Positions 8,273-16,998 of a stretch of 52,969 bases of DNA are shown here, in pieces. The stretch comes from an uncultured SAR86 cluster bacterium. GTDB lineage: Bacteria; Pseudomonadota; Gammaproteobacteria; Magnimaribacterales; D2472. The notes beneath the pieces are model-generated. The model had not been told where the DNA came from. It did not search any database and was given only the letters and a program-made list of their open reading frames with translations. Positions within the stretch are counted from its first letter, which is position 1, and every line of letters begins with the position of its first letter. The DNA lies in contig CACJBO010000001.1 in the NCBI GenBank assembly GCA_902591665.1, positions 146,116-199,084 on the forward strand, read 5' to 3'. The translations under genes and the position numbers were made by a program.

Positions 8273-8972
8273 TTTTAGGTATTGAGCTTCTAGAGACTAC
8301 CTCAACCAATATAGCTATGAATAAATTTAAAACTACAATTGCAATTATAAAAATATATGAGATGAAAAAAATCCATGATAATGGATAAATTTCCAAAACA
8401 GGTGCCATCACATCCTCCCAACCAGAAACAGTTGCTACTTGAGCCAGTGTGATTAAGGATTCTCCTAAGGTATTAAATTTTGCTCCTTCTATTGAAGAAA
8501 AAAATTGTGTGCCAGTAACTCCATAAATATATGTTATTAGAAATATAAGAATAAGAATATATATACTCTTTTGAAGAGCCTTAATTAAATTTTCTACTAC
8601 CATTCTTAGCTCAGGAACAAATGAAATTATTCTTAAGAGCCTAAGCAATCTTAACAATCTTAGCACTAATACAGATTCACTAATTCCTGATGGAATTAAT
8701 GACGCTGCAACAATAATTGAGTCAAAGATATTCCATCCGTCTGAAAAAAAGTCTTTAGCTGATTTTTCTGCTGTGTATCTAATTAATATTTCAATTAAAA
8801 AAATTATTGTAATTAGGTAATCAGAATATTGAAAAAATAAATTTAAATACGACTCTGTTTGGTAAGTATTAAATCCAATTACTAATGAAGAATAAATAAT
8901 TACTATTGAAACAAATAATTGAAATTGTTTTGATTGCTTTATCTCAAAGCATCTTTCTTTTAAGGACATCAT
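8262..8972 (-). CDS. Voltage-gated-type cation channel (six-TM ion transport protein)
   Basis: A 236-residue single-domain channel of the bacterial voltage-gated (NaChBac/BacNav-like) type. S1-S3 occupy about 18-90. S4 carries arginines every third residue at 105, 108, 111 and 114 (LRLLRLLRLLR). S5 is about 136-157, then the pore loop, then S6 about 199-226 with the conserved NLFIA. The pore motif aligns with the BacNav filter TLESW but reads TVSGW (181-185), so the filter Glu is replaced and an acidic ED follows. Ion selectivity is therefore uncertain. The ATG overlaps the KAP NTPase stop (ATGA); a second ATG three bases in is an alternative. Second gene of the KAP operon. Confidence 0.88.
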   Translation of the reverse strand: MMSLKERCFEIKQSKQFQLFVSIVIIYSSLVIGFNTYQTESYLNLFFQYSDYLITIIFLIEILIRYTAEKSAKDFFSDGWNIFDSIIVAASLIPSGISESVLVLRLLRLLRLLRIISFVPELRMVVENLIKALQKSIYILILIFLITYIYGVTGTQFFSSIEGAKFNTLGESLITLAQVATVSGWEDVMAPVLEIYPLSWIFFISYIFIIAIVVLNLFIAILVEVVSRSSIPKNDI

Positions 8973-11065
8973 TTAATAGATATTTTTTTTCTATTTTTAT
9001 CTGAATAATGATTTTCTATAAATTTGACTGAATCCTGCCATGCTTTAGAGTTTCTTTGTCTTTTCTTAAAAGCTGCAACATTTTCATTAATTAGTTTGGC
9101 ATTAGGTTGATTCTCAAAATTATTGTCACGAAGTATCGAAGCTTCTTTCAGTGTCAGCGAAACTATGTTTGGTGTAAATGTTGTTTTATTAGCAAGGTTT
9201 ATTTCACCTCTCATCCATTCAGGATAACCAGCAGATCCCTTTATTTCTTTTGTATCATGATCCAGCTCTATTTTTGCTCCTTTAATCTCAAATTCAAAAT
9301 CATTAACAGTTAAAATTGCAAAATTATATTTTGCCGCTCTTAAGACGCTAAACTTAACATTATTTTTTTTATCTACTTCTATTTCAGCAATCTTTCTTTT
9401 TTTGTAATTTAACGTGATTCTGGTCGCATAATCTATTGTGTATAGTGCATCGTCAGAACTAGATTCAGATGAATCAACTGCATTAAAAGGCTGTGCTTTA
9501 CATGTATCCAGTATTGATGCAATTATGTCTTTGCTCCACTGAGGTAAAATAATTTTATCTCTTTGAGCCTTTCTATCATACCAATCCTCGATCCCTTGTT
9601 CTTTAAACCTTTTGTTTTCACCTTTTTTGGGTCTTATTGTTGAGGTGTCTGCAGAAACCGAAGTAACTGATGTTTGCATTAGGCCTTGTTCTATAAGTTT
9701 TAGTAATTTTGCCATTCTTTCTGCCTTATCAGGACAGTCTTCTTCTGTTACCACCTCTTCTAATAAAGTAGACATAAATCTTGAAATAAGATTTACTTTT
9801 GCTTGATATTTTGGATTTATATAACATATTCTGAACAGAGCTTTTTCCCATTCTTCATCAAAATCTACATCATCGCCCTCTGTGGCATTTTTATAATCTT
9901 CTTGAAAGTTTTCATTTGGAGATTTTTCCTCTTTTTTATGAGTTACTTTTGCAGCAGTTAATTCATTCCAGTTCCAGAAGTCAGGATAAGTTGAGAGAAG
10001 GTCATATATATCTGGAAATGCAACTTGCAGGCAAACTAGACCAAACATTACAGTTGCTTGATTTTCATCTCCCAATAATTCATCAACATCGCCCTCATCT
10101 CCAAGATTCTCATCGGTTAGTATTTTTATTAAACATAATGAATTTATTAGTCTCTTAATTGATCTCGGGTTTGTTCCAATAGAAACTTTTACAAATTCCT
10201 CTAAAAGGTCATCATCAAGCTGAATATCATTAGAGGTATAATCAATTTGTTTGAGTAATTCAATTATGTAATCGCCAAGGTCATAGTCACTTGTAGGCAT
10301 TCTGAAAGGTAATTGGATAATTTTGTCAAAAAATGCCCTAAACTCCCAATCATTGGCGTCTGTTTTTTTTCCAAATTTACTTTCTAAACCTTTAACAACA
10401 ACTGAGTAATCAATTGCAAGTATAAAAACACATCCATCTATATCAAATATATTTTTTAATAGTTCTAGGACTTGAACTGCATTTTCAGGAACAATTCTAT
10501 CCAAATCATCAACATAAACTATTATCTTTGAATATGGGTTGGTTTCAGCATGACGAATTTCATTAGCTAAATCACTTAAATCCTTCCTAAGTTTGGCTAT
10601 AGAGCTAGATGCATCGTCTATCATTCCCTCAGCAAGATCTTTACCTGCAGTTCCAAGTGCAACAGCACCGCCAATCCTCATTGCGCCATGAAGAACGTTT
10701 TTTACATTTCTTTTAAGACTTTCAGCTTTTGTTTTGCTTGCATCAGCTTCAATGAGCTCTTCTATAATCTGGTTTATTATTTTTATTAAGCTTTCTTCTG
10801 GGCTACATAATAATGAATGCTCCCATGCATTCACCCATATTTGTTTATAATTTTCGTCGTCATCGCTATCTAGAGTAGCCTTTTCTAACTGCGTATATAT
10901 TTGATTACATAAGGAGGTTTTACCGCTACCCCAGTCTCCTTGAATACCAATAGTCATTGGTGTTGATGTATCTCTTACAAAAGACGTCAACGCGCTAATG
11001 TGGCTACCAATATTTAATGATTCTTTCCCATCTCCAGGCAAAGCTTTGTCAACTATACCGACCAT
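8969..11065 (-). CDS. KAP-family P-loop NTPase
   Basis: A 698-residue STAND-related KAP NTPase. Walker A is GDWGSGKT (43-50) and Walker B is VYVDDLDRI (about 183-191), with VFILAIDYSVV after it, the typical KAP arrangement. KAP proteins often carry membrane helices between Walker A and B; here that region (about 120-145) has only a short Gly/Ala-rich stretch, so the protein is probably soluble. Residues after about 380 are acidic linker and a beta-rich C-terminal region of unknown fold. It is first in a three-gene overlapping operon with an ion channel and a nuclease. The KAP family includes the phage-exclusion protein PifA of plasmid F, which makes a defence role a reasonable hypothesis, not a demonstrated one. 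Confidence 0.87.
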   Translation of the reverse strand: MVGIVDKALPGDGKESLNIGSHISALTSFVRDTSTPMTIGIQGDWGSGKTSLCNQIYTQLEKATLDSDDDENYKQIWVNAWEHSLLCSPEESLIKIINQIIEELIEADASKTKAESLKRNVKNVLHGAMRIGGAVALGTAGKDLAEGMIDDASSSIAKLRKDLSDLANEIRHAETNPYSKIIVYVDDLDRIVPENAVQVLELLKNIFDIDGCVFILAIDYSVVVKGLESKFGKKTDANDWEFRAFFDKIIQLPFRMPTSDYDLGDYIIELLKQIDYTSNDIQLDDDLLEEFVKVSIGTNPRSIKRLINSLCLIKILTDENLGDEGDVDELLGDENQATVMFGLVCLQVAFPDIYDLLSTYPDFWNWNELTAAKVTHKKEEKSPNENFQEDYKNATEGDDVDFDEEWEKALFRICYINPKYQAKVNLISRFMSTLLEEVVTEEDCPDKAERMAKLLKLIEQGLMQTSVTSVSADTSTIRPKKGENKRFKEQGIEDWYDRKAQRDKIILPQWSKDIIASILDTCKAQPFNAVDSSESSSDDALYTIDYATRITLNYKKRKIAEIEVDKKNNVKFSVLRAAKYNFAILTVNDFEFEIKGAKIELDHDTKEIKGSAGYPEWMRGEINLANKTTFTPNIVSLTLKEASILRDNNFENQPNAKLINENVAAFKKRQRNSKAWQDSVKFIENHYSDKNRKKISIK

Positions 11066-11091
11066 AATTTACCCCTATTATATAGATTAAT

Positions 11092-11120
11092 AATATACCT
11101 ATATTAGCTACAATCTGCAA
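11092..11120 (-). promoter_or_regulatory. Candidate sigma-70 promoter for the KAP operon
   Basis: On the minus strand TTGCAG (-35-like) and TATATT (-10-like) are separated by exactly 17 bases. The -10 region ends 26 bases before the ATG, and an AGGGG Shine-Dalgarno lies between. The -35 match is weak, and the region is AT-rich enough for other choices. Confidence 0.35.
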
Positions 11121-11174
11121 AAAACTATGATTGTTGTAAAATTAAAATATGTTGAAATATGTCAATAAATATAA

Positions 11175-11543
11175 ATGATTATTTTTTTAGCCTTTGTATA
11201 TATTTTTTCAGCTTTTATATATTTTTATACTAATAAAGCTGGTTATAGTTTTCTAAGATATATTTGGAAAAGAAAAAATATTACTGTTTATCTTTCAACT
11301 GAAATATTCTATTTAATACTTACATCACTTATTGTTTTTACTAGCGACCCTCTTAATTGGATGGTTGCAATTTTAATGTTCCTTCATCTCATTGGTATTG
11401 CATGGCTTGTAGCAAGCCCAGGGAGTTTTTATCAAATGGCAGAAGAGTCGATTAATCTAGATGGTGAAATGGTAGAAAATACTGTTGTTATAATGTTCTT
11501 TATATATGCGGGTATGGCTTTATTTTCAAGAATCCTTATCTAA
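11175..11543 (+). CDS. Hypothetical integral membrane protein (122 aa)
   Basis: About four hydrophobic segments: the N-terminal FLAFVYIFSAFIYFY, two in the middle (around 40-58 and 63-82), and VVIMFFIYAGMALF at the end. No catalytic motif or recognised family. The gene stands alone on the plus strand, divergent from the KAP operon (109 bp between starts) and overlapping the convergent dehydrogenase stop by 4 bp. No clear ribosome-binding site is visible. It could share regulation with the KAP operon through the common upstream region, but nothing shows that it does. Confidence 0.6.
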   Translation: MIIFLAFVYIFSAFIYFYTNKAGYSFLRYIWKRKNITVYLSTEIFYLILTSLIVFTSDPLNWMVAILMFLHLIGIAWLVASPGSFYQMAEESINLDGEMVENTVVIMFFIYAGMALFSRILI

Positions 11544-12400
11544 GACTCTAGTCTTCTTAAAAGGCTTGATGTGTCCCATTTTCCACCACCAGCATTTTGA
11601 ATATCTTTGTAAAGGCGATTAACGATGTCTGTGATCTCTAAATTAGCATCTATGTTCTTGGCATGTTCTAGGACTATGTCTAAGTCTTTTCTCATTAGAT
11701 CAACTGCAAAACCGTGTTCATATTCATCTTCAATCATGGATTTCCATCTATTTTCCATTTGCCATGATTGTGCAGCTCCTTTTGATATTACCTCTATTAC
11801 ATCTTTTACTTCTAAATTTGATTTTTTAGCAAAATGTAAACCTTCGGCTAATGATTGAATGAGTCCAGCAATGCATATCTGATTAACCATTTTTGTTAAT
11901 TGTCCATATCCTGACGGTCCCATAAACTTTGAAAATTTAGAGTATGAATCTAAAACCTCTTTTATTGACATGTAAATCTTTTCATCGCCACCAACCATTA
12001 CAGACAAGGCTCCTTGCTGAGCACCTGCCTCTCCCCCTGAGACTGGAGCGTCTAAAAAATATGACCCCTGTTTAACAAGAATGTTATTCATTTCTTTTGC
12101 AAGTTCAGCTGAAGTGGTTGTATGATCAATAACAACTGTTCCAGGCCTAATTAAAGTTTTAATTTCGTTAACAATCTGTCTAACATCACTATCATTTCCT
12201 ACACATAGAATAATAATGTCGCATTCTGTTGCTATATCCTTTATGGAAAAGCAAACTTTTGCTTTTGTGTTTTGAGTTATCCATTTTTCCGATTTCTCTT
12301 TTGATCTATTAAAAACAGAAAGATTGTAGCCATTATTACTGAGATGACTCGCCATGGGGCCGCCCATTATGCCGAGGCCTATAAAACCTATATTAGTCAT
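11540..12400 (-). CDS. NAD(P)-dependent beta-hydroxyacid dehydrogenase (GarR/3-hydroxyisobutyrate type)
   Basis: Oxidoreductase interconverting beta-hydroxyacids and semialdehydes; candidates are tartronate semialdehyde reductase and 3-hydroxyisobutyrate dehydrogenase. The Rossmann motif is GFIGLGIMGGPMA (5-17), the substrate loop DAPVSGGEAGAQQG (117-130) and the catalytic Lys K170 with N173 in GQLTKMVNQ. The 286 residues match the family. It is last in an operon with a nitronate monooxygenase and two small genes, and its start overlaps the 64-residue gene by 8 bp. The exact substrate is not determinable here. Confidence 0.88.
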   Translation of the reverse strand: MTNIGFIGLGIMGGPMASHLSNNGYNLSVFNRSKEKSEKWITQNTKAKVCFSIKDIATECDIIILCVGNDSDVRQIVNEIKTLIRPGTVVIDHTTTSAELAKEMNNILVKQGSYFLDAPVSGGEAGAQQGALSVMVGGDEKIYMSIKEVLDSYSKFSKFMGPSGYGQLTKMVNQICIAGLIQSLAEGLHFAKKSNLEVKDVIEVISKGAAQSWQMENRWKSMIEDEYEHGFAVDLMRKDLDIVLEHAKNIDANLEITDIVNRLYKDIQNAGGGKWDTSSLLRRLES

Positions 12401-12587
12401 AATTCTTTTCTTCTTCCTGGTATTTTTTTAAATCTTCCCAGTCATGAGGTGTGCCAGCATTGAGACTGGTGACTGAGTTCTTAGCTCTGAATAGACTTTG
12501 AGTTCTTAGTTTTGTTTTATCTTCTTCTTTACCAAATAATTTATTCCAGCCTTCTATGAAATGCTCTCTTAAATTTCTTTTGGCCAT
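12393..12587 (-). CDS. Hypothetical small charged protein (64 aa)
   Basis: A soluble, strongly charged small protein beginning MAKRNLREHFIEGWNKLFGK and ending in an acidic stretch. There are no Cys, membrane segments or recognised motifs. The reading frame is supported mainly by context: it sits 9 bp after the 57-residue gene and overlaps the dehydrogenase start by 8 bp, as expected for an operon member. No strong ribosome-binding site precedes it, so coupling from the upstream gene is likely. Confidence 0.6.
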   Translation of the reverse strand: MAKRNLREHFIEGWNKLFGKEEDKTKLRTQSLFRAKNSVTSLNAGTPHDWEDLKKYQEEEKNYD

Positions 12588-12596
12588 TGAATATTT

Positions 12597-12770
12597 TTAA
12601 ACTATATATTCTTCTCTATCTTTTTTTGCTGTTCTCTTTATACCTGACTCTGTAATATATTCATCTGTTATGCCTTTGGAGCCACTTTTGCCTTCTTTGC
12701 ATACATACATCATATTAACAATTGCTCCCCCAGCAATAGCACCTATTAAAATTAATATTATTGTCTCCAT
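12597..12770 (-). CDS. Small single-span membrane protein (57 aa)
   Basis: Short ORF with a very strong Shine-Dalgarno (GGAGGAGAG) just before the ATG. The N-terminus is one hydrophobic Gly/Ala/Ile segment (about residues 3-22, with IGAIAGGAIV), followed by a charged cytoplasmic-type tail containing one Cys and many Lys. It begins 18 bp after the nitronate monooxygenase stop and is followed 9 bp later by the 64-residue gene, so it fills what would otherwise look like a non-coding gap. No family recognised. Confidence 0.7.
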   Translation of the reverse strand: METIILILIGAIAGGAIVNMMYVCKEGKSGSKGITDEYITESGIKRTAKKDREEYIV

Positions 12771-12788
12771 TCTCTCCTCCGGATAATA

Positions 12789-13754
12789 TTATTTTTCGTT
12801 AAATTCTATTTTTGCTTGATTATACTCTTCTATTAGCCTAGTTACTAAATCTTCTACGCTAGGATCATCTTTAATACCACCGATTCCCTGGCCAGAACCC
12901 CAAATATCTTTCCATGCTTTTGCATCAGTATTTCCTCCTGATCCAAAATTCATTGTAGATTTATCTGCATCAGGAAGATTGTCTGGATCTAGGCCTGCAT
13001 TTTTTATAGAAGGCTTTAGGTAATTACCAGAAACACCAGTAAAAAGACTTGAATAAACAATATCATCTGCAGCACTATCAATTAACATTTGTTTATAACC
13101 TTGATCAGCATTAGCCTCTTTAGTGGCAATAAATCTTGTGCCCATGTATGCGAAATCTGCTCCAAGAGCCAAAGATGACGCAACTGAATACCCGTCTCCT
13201 ATAGATCCTGACAAAATTACAGTACCTTCAAACCACTCTTTAACCTCTCTTAATAATGCGAATGGTGAAAGAGCTCCAGCATGACCCCCCGCACCAGCAC
13301 ATACAAGAATTAAGCCATCAACCCCCTGCTGGGCCGCTTTTTTTGCATGTCTAACATTTATAACATCATGGTAAACGAGTCCTCCGTAACTATGGGTTGC
13401 TTCAACTAGTTCTGCTGGAGGTCTTAATGATGTAATAATAATTGGGACTTCATGTTTTACACATGTAGCCATATCATCCATAAGCCTGTCGTTGGACCCA
13501 TGACAAATTTGGTTCACAGCAAAAGGGGCAATTTTCTTATCTGGGTTTTGTTCTTGATATTCTGCAAGCTCTGTCTTAATCCTTACAATCCATTCTTCTA
13601 ATACATGTTGCGGTCTTGCATTAAGCGCAGGAAAAGACCCAATAATGCCTGCTTTGCATTGAGCAATTACTAATTCAGGACCTGATACCAGAAATAATGG
13701 AGAGCCTATCACAGGTATAGATAAGTTATTTTTAATATGCTCTGGTATTGCCAT
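12789..13754 (-). CDS. Nitronate monooxygenase / FMN-dependent 2-nitropropane dioxygenase family protein
   Basis: FMN-binding TIM-barrel oxidase of the NPD family, 321 residues. Visible features are the N-terminal IPVIGSPLFLVSGPELV, the VCAGAGGHAG flavin/phosphate loop, and the later LSGSIGDGYSVASSLALGAD with YMGTRFIAT. A His lies in ICHGSND. Many family members oxidise propionate-3-nitronate or related nitronates, but the family also includes enoyl reductases (FabK) and the substrate here is unproven. First gene of an operon running through two small genes to a beta-hydroxyacid dehydrogenase. Confidence 0.87.
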   Translation of the reverse strand: MAIPEHIKNNLSIPVIGSPLFLVSGPELVIAQCKAGIIGSFPALNARPQHVLEEWIVRIKTELAEYQEQNPDKKIAPFAVNQICHGSNDRLMDDMATCVKHEVPIIITSLRPPAELVEATHSYGGLVYHDVINVRHAKKAAQQGVDGLILVCAGAGGHAGALSPFALLREVKEWFEGTVILSGSIGDGYSVASSLALGADFAYMGTRFIATKEANADQGYKQMLIDSAADDIVYSSLFTGVSGNYLKPSIKNAGLDPDNLPDADKSTMNFGSGGNTDAKAWKDIWGSGQGIGGIKDDPSVEDLVTRLIEEYNQAKIEFNEK

Positions 13755-13815
13755 TTTTAAGCTCCTTATAATTAATTTTTGTAGATTTTATGCTTTTGTG
13801 TTTGTTAGGTACAGA

Positions 13816-15090
13816 TTAATTTGGATAATCTGAAACTAAATTTACAAACGCCCTTACTCCAACATCAAGGGCCCCGTCGTCAACAACGAAGTATGGTGAA
13901 TGATTTCCAGGTGCTTCCATTATCCCAGGCGCATTAACACCCAACCAAAAATACATACCTGGTATCTCATTTGAGAAAAATGAAAAATCCTCTGCTCCAG
14001 TTGATGGCGTCATTTCGTAAACCTTATTTTCTGCTGCATTTCTTAATGATGGCGTAAGTCTCTTTACAAGATTTTCGTCATTAAAAGTAACCGGATAAAA
14101 TCCGCCGACATCAAACTCAACTGAAACTTCTGTGCCTGTACCCAAAGCAACACCAGATGCTACTTGTTCTATCTCTTGGTATATTTCTGCTCTTAGCTTT
14201 GGATCAAAGGTTCTGATTGTACCCTGTATTTCAGAATCTTCGGGAATAATATTTCCTCGTGTGCCTGATCTAACAATACCTACCGATATAACAGCAGGGT
14301 TATTAACGATATTAATTCTTCTACTAACTATGGTATTTAAATTTTGTATGAGTTCAGCGGTTGCCATGACTGGATCGATAGAATCCCATGGTCTTGAACC
14401 ATGCGCTTGTACTCCCTTAATTTTAATTCTGTAGGTACTGGCAGCAGCCATCGCTGGACCAGAAGCAACGCCAATATATCCATGAGGACCATTGCCAACA
14501 TGAAGACCAAAAATCACTTCAGGCTTATATCTATCAAAAATACCTTCTTCAAGCATCATTTTTGCTCCGCCATTCTCACCTTCCGGAGGACCCTCTTCAG
14601 CCGGTTGAAAGATCAACATTACATTGCCTTTAAGCTTGCTCTTGTTTTTAGATAGATATTCGGCAACTCCCATTAGAATAGCAACATGTGCATCATGGCC
14701 ACATGCGTGCATAATTCCAACTTCTTGACCTAAGTATTCAGTTTTTTCTTTTGATGCAAAAGATAATCCTGTTTTTTCAATTACCGGCAAAGCATCCATG
14801 TCTGCTCTTAGCGCTATTGTTGGTCCTGGCATGGAGCCTTTTATCAAACCAACGACACCTGTATAAGCTATACCGGTCTCAACCTCAATACCAAGTGAGC
14901 GTAAATGATTTTCAACTTTCTTGGCTGTCCTAAACTCTCTATTGCTTAACTCTGGATATTGATGAATGTCATGTCGCCATTCAATTACTTTTTGCATTAA
15001 TGGTGTGATTTGTTCTTCAAGATCATTTTTTAAATCAGAAGATATATAAGTCGAAACGACAAAAGTAAGTAAAAGCATTATTTTTTTCAT
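13816..15090 (-). CDS. M20-family amidohydrolase (IAA-amino acid/hippurate hydrolase type)
   Basis: Metal-dependent amidohydrolase of peptidase family M20D, 424 residues. Metal ligands are visible in HACGHDAH (128-135) and QPAEEGP (about 162-168), plus a His in GVQAHGSRPWDSIDP within the lid domain and a late His in GNHSPYF. The N-terminus MKKIMLLLTFVVSTYIS looks like a signal peptide, implying export, although the cleavage site is not clear. The substrate is probably an N-acyl amino acid. The start lies 40 bp from the divergent typA start; TATAAT sits about 10 bases before the ATG, so a leaderless transcript is conceivable. Confidence 0.88.
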   Translation of the reverse strand: MKKIMLLLTFVVSTYISSDLKNDLEEQITPLMQKVIEWRHDIHQYPELSNREFRTAKKVENHLRSLGIEVETGIAYTGVVGLIKGSMPGPTIALRADMDALPVIEKTGLSFASKEKTEYLGQEVGIMHACGHDAHVAILMGVAEYLSKNKSKLKGNVMLIFQPAEEGPPEGENGGAKMMLEEGIFDRYKPEVIFGLHVGNGPHGYIGVASGPAMAAASTYRIKIKGVQAHGSRPWDSIDPVMATAELIQNLNTIVSRRINIVNNPAVISVGIVRSGTRGNIIPEDSEIQGTIRTFDPKLRAEIYQEIEQVASGVALGTGTEVSVEFDVGGFYPVTFNDENLVKRLTPSLRNAAENKVYEMTPSTGAEDFSFFSNEIPGMYFWLGVNAPGIMEAPGNHSPYFVVDDGALDVGVRAFVNLVSDYPN

Positions 15091-15130
15091 TTTAAGATTA
15101 TAATCCCCACTTTTTTAAAACACTAATAAC

Positions 15131-16921
15131 ATGGACATAAATAATCTTAGAAATATTGCAATCATTGCCCATGTTGACCATGGAAAAACAACACTTGTAG
15201 ATAAGCTTCTTCAACAGTCTGGAACTTTAGATAGAAAAAATATGGATTCTGAAAGAATCATGGACTCCAATGAGCAAGAAAAAGAAAGAGGTATAACAAT
15301 TACTGCAAAAAATACCTCAATCAATTGGAAAGATCATTTAATTAATATCGTAGATACTCCTGGTCATGCTGATTTTGGTGGAGAAGTTGAAAGAGCTCTT
15401 TCAATGGTCGATTCGGTGCTTCTTCTAGTTGATGCAGTAGATGGGCCGATGCCACAAACAAGATTTGTCACCCAAAAAGCATTTGAAAAAGGTTTAAAGC
15501 CAATTGTGGTTATTAATAAAGTTGATCGTCCTGATGCAAGGCCTGATTGGGTTTTAGATCAGGTTTTTGATTTGTTTGACCGTCTAGGCGGAACTGATGA
15601 GCAATTAGACTTTCCAGTTATTTATGCTTCAGCAATTGAAGGTATTTCAGGACTAGAGGCTGACCAAATGACTCAAGATATGACTCCTTTGATACAAATG
15701 ATACTAGATAAGGTGCCTGCTCCAGAAGTCAAAAAAGACGGTCCTTTACAATTACAAATAAGTGCTCTTGATAGTAATAGTTATGTCGGTGTTATTGGTA
15801 TAGGAAGAATTAAACAGGGTTCTATAAAACCAAATGATCAAGTAGCTGTAATAGATAGGGAAGGTAAAACAAGAAAAGGTAAAGTTCTTCAGGTTATGGG
15901 TTATGAAGGACTAGAAAGAGTAGAAGTTTCAAATGCTGATGCTGGCTCAATAGTGTGTATTACAGGTATTGATAAACTAAATATATCAGACACTATATGC
16001 GATCCGATGCATGTTGCAGCATTGCCTCCACTTTCTGTAGATGAGCCAACGGTGAGTATGACTTTTCAAGTAAATGATTCTCCTTTTGCCGGAAGAGAGG
16101 GAAAATTCGTTACATCTAGAAATATCAAAGAAAGATTAGAAAAAGAATTAATTTCAAATGTAGCCTTGCGAGTTGTCCAAGGAGATAGCCCTGATAAATT
16201 TATAGTTTCTGGCCGAGGAGAGCTGCACTTATCAGTTTTAATTGAGACAATGCGCAGAGAAGGTTTTGAGCTTGCTATATCTAAACCACAAGTTATACAA
16301 AAGGAAGTTGGTGGTGAAATTCATGAACCATATGAGCAGATTGTTATTGATGTTGAAGATATCCATCAAGGATCTGTTATAGAAGAGCTTGGTCCAAGAA
16401 AGGCTGAGCTTAAAAATATGGAGCCAGATGGTAAGGGGAGAGTAAAACTTGAATTTATGGCACCATCGAGAGGTATTATTGGTTTTAGATCGCATTTTTT
16501 AACAATAACGAGCGGTACTGGAATAATGACAAGTGTTTTTGATCACTATGGTCCAGTTAAAACTGGTGAGATTGCAAAAAGAACTAATGGTGTTATGTAC
16601 GCAATGACTGCAGGAAAGACTCTTGCTTATGCGCTATTTAATTTACAAAATCGTGGAAAATTATTTCTAGGTCATGGTCAAGAAGTATATGTTGGTCAAA
16701 TTGTTGGTCTGCATTCAAGGGATAATGATCTGCCAGTCAATCCCACTAAGGCAAAACAATTAACAAACATAAGGGCAGCCGGTACAGATGAGAATTTAAT
16801 TCTAGTTCCGCACATAAAGCATACGCTTGAGCAAGCTTTAGAATTTATTGAAGATGACGAGCTTGTGGAAGTAACTCCTGAATCTATTCGTCTACGAAAA
16901 AAAGGCAGAGTAAGAACATAA
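15131..16921 (+). CDS. typA: Ribosome-associated GTPase TypA/BipA
   Basis: Translational GTPase acting in ribosome assembly and stress or cold responses. Motifs: G1 AHVDHGKTT (13-21), G2 region [11 protein letters not shown]3 [10 protein letters not shown]4 [10 protein letters not shown] and G5 SAIEG. The BipA-type domains III, V and C-terminal domain follow, including [29 protein letters not shown] and [17 protein letters not shown]. The length of 596 matches the family (about 600). No strong Shine-Dalgarno is seen. It is followed 77 bp later by a PDZ lipoprotein gene with its own strong ribosome-binding site. Confidence 0.96.
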   Translation: MDINNLRNIAIIAHVDHGKTTLVDKLLQQSGTLDRKNMDSERIMDSNEQEKERGITITAKNTSINWKDHLINIVDTPGHADFGGEVERALSMVDSVLLLVDAVDGPMPQTRFVTQKAFEKGLKPIVVINKVDRPDARPDWVLDQVFDLFDRLGGTDEQLDFPVIYASAIEGISGLEADQMTQDMTPLIQMILDKVPAPEVKKDGPLQLQISALDSNSYVGVIGIGRIKQGSIKPNDQVAVIDREGKTRKGKVLQVMGYEGLERVEVSNADAGSIVCITGIDKLNISDTICDPMHVAALPPLSVDEPTVSMTFQVNDSPFAGREGKFVTSRNIKERLEKELISNVALRVVQGDSPDKFIVSGRGELHLSVLIETMRREGFELAISKPQVIQKEVGGEIHEPYEQIVIDVEDIHQGSVIEELGPRKAELKNMEPDGKGRVKLEFMAPSRGIIGFRSHFLTITSGTGIMTSVFDHYGPVKTGEIAKRTNGVMYAMTAGKTLAYALFNLQNRGKLFLGHGQEVYVGQIVGLHSRDNDLPVNPTKAKQLTNIRAAGTDENLILVPHIKHTLEQALEFIEDDELVEVTPESIRLRKKGRVRT

Positions 16922-16998
16922 ATTAATCTTTTCAAATCCTTTCATTAACTTATAAAAAATATAAACTTAAGTCTTATTACATTTTTAAAGGAGAGAGG

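Noticed and set aside
14132..14655. Overlapping plus-strand ORFs opposite the M20 hydrolase
   Set aside because: They lie fully antisense to a gene with complete catalytic motifs, lack ribosome-binding sites and show no domain pattern.
16238..16495. Minus-strand ORF within typA
   Set aside because: It is entirely inside a well-supported typA frame and its product is low-complexity Asn/Phe/Leu-rich; a shadow of the real gene.
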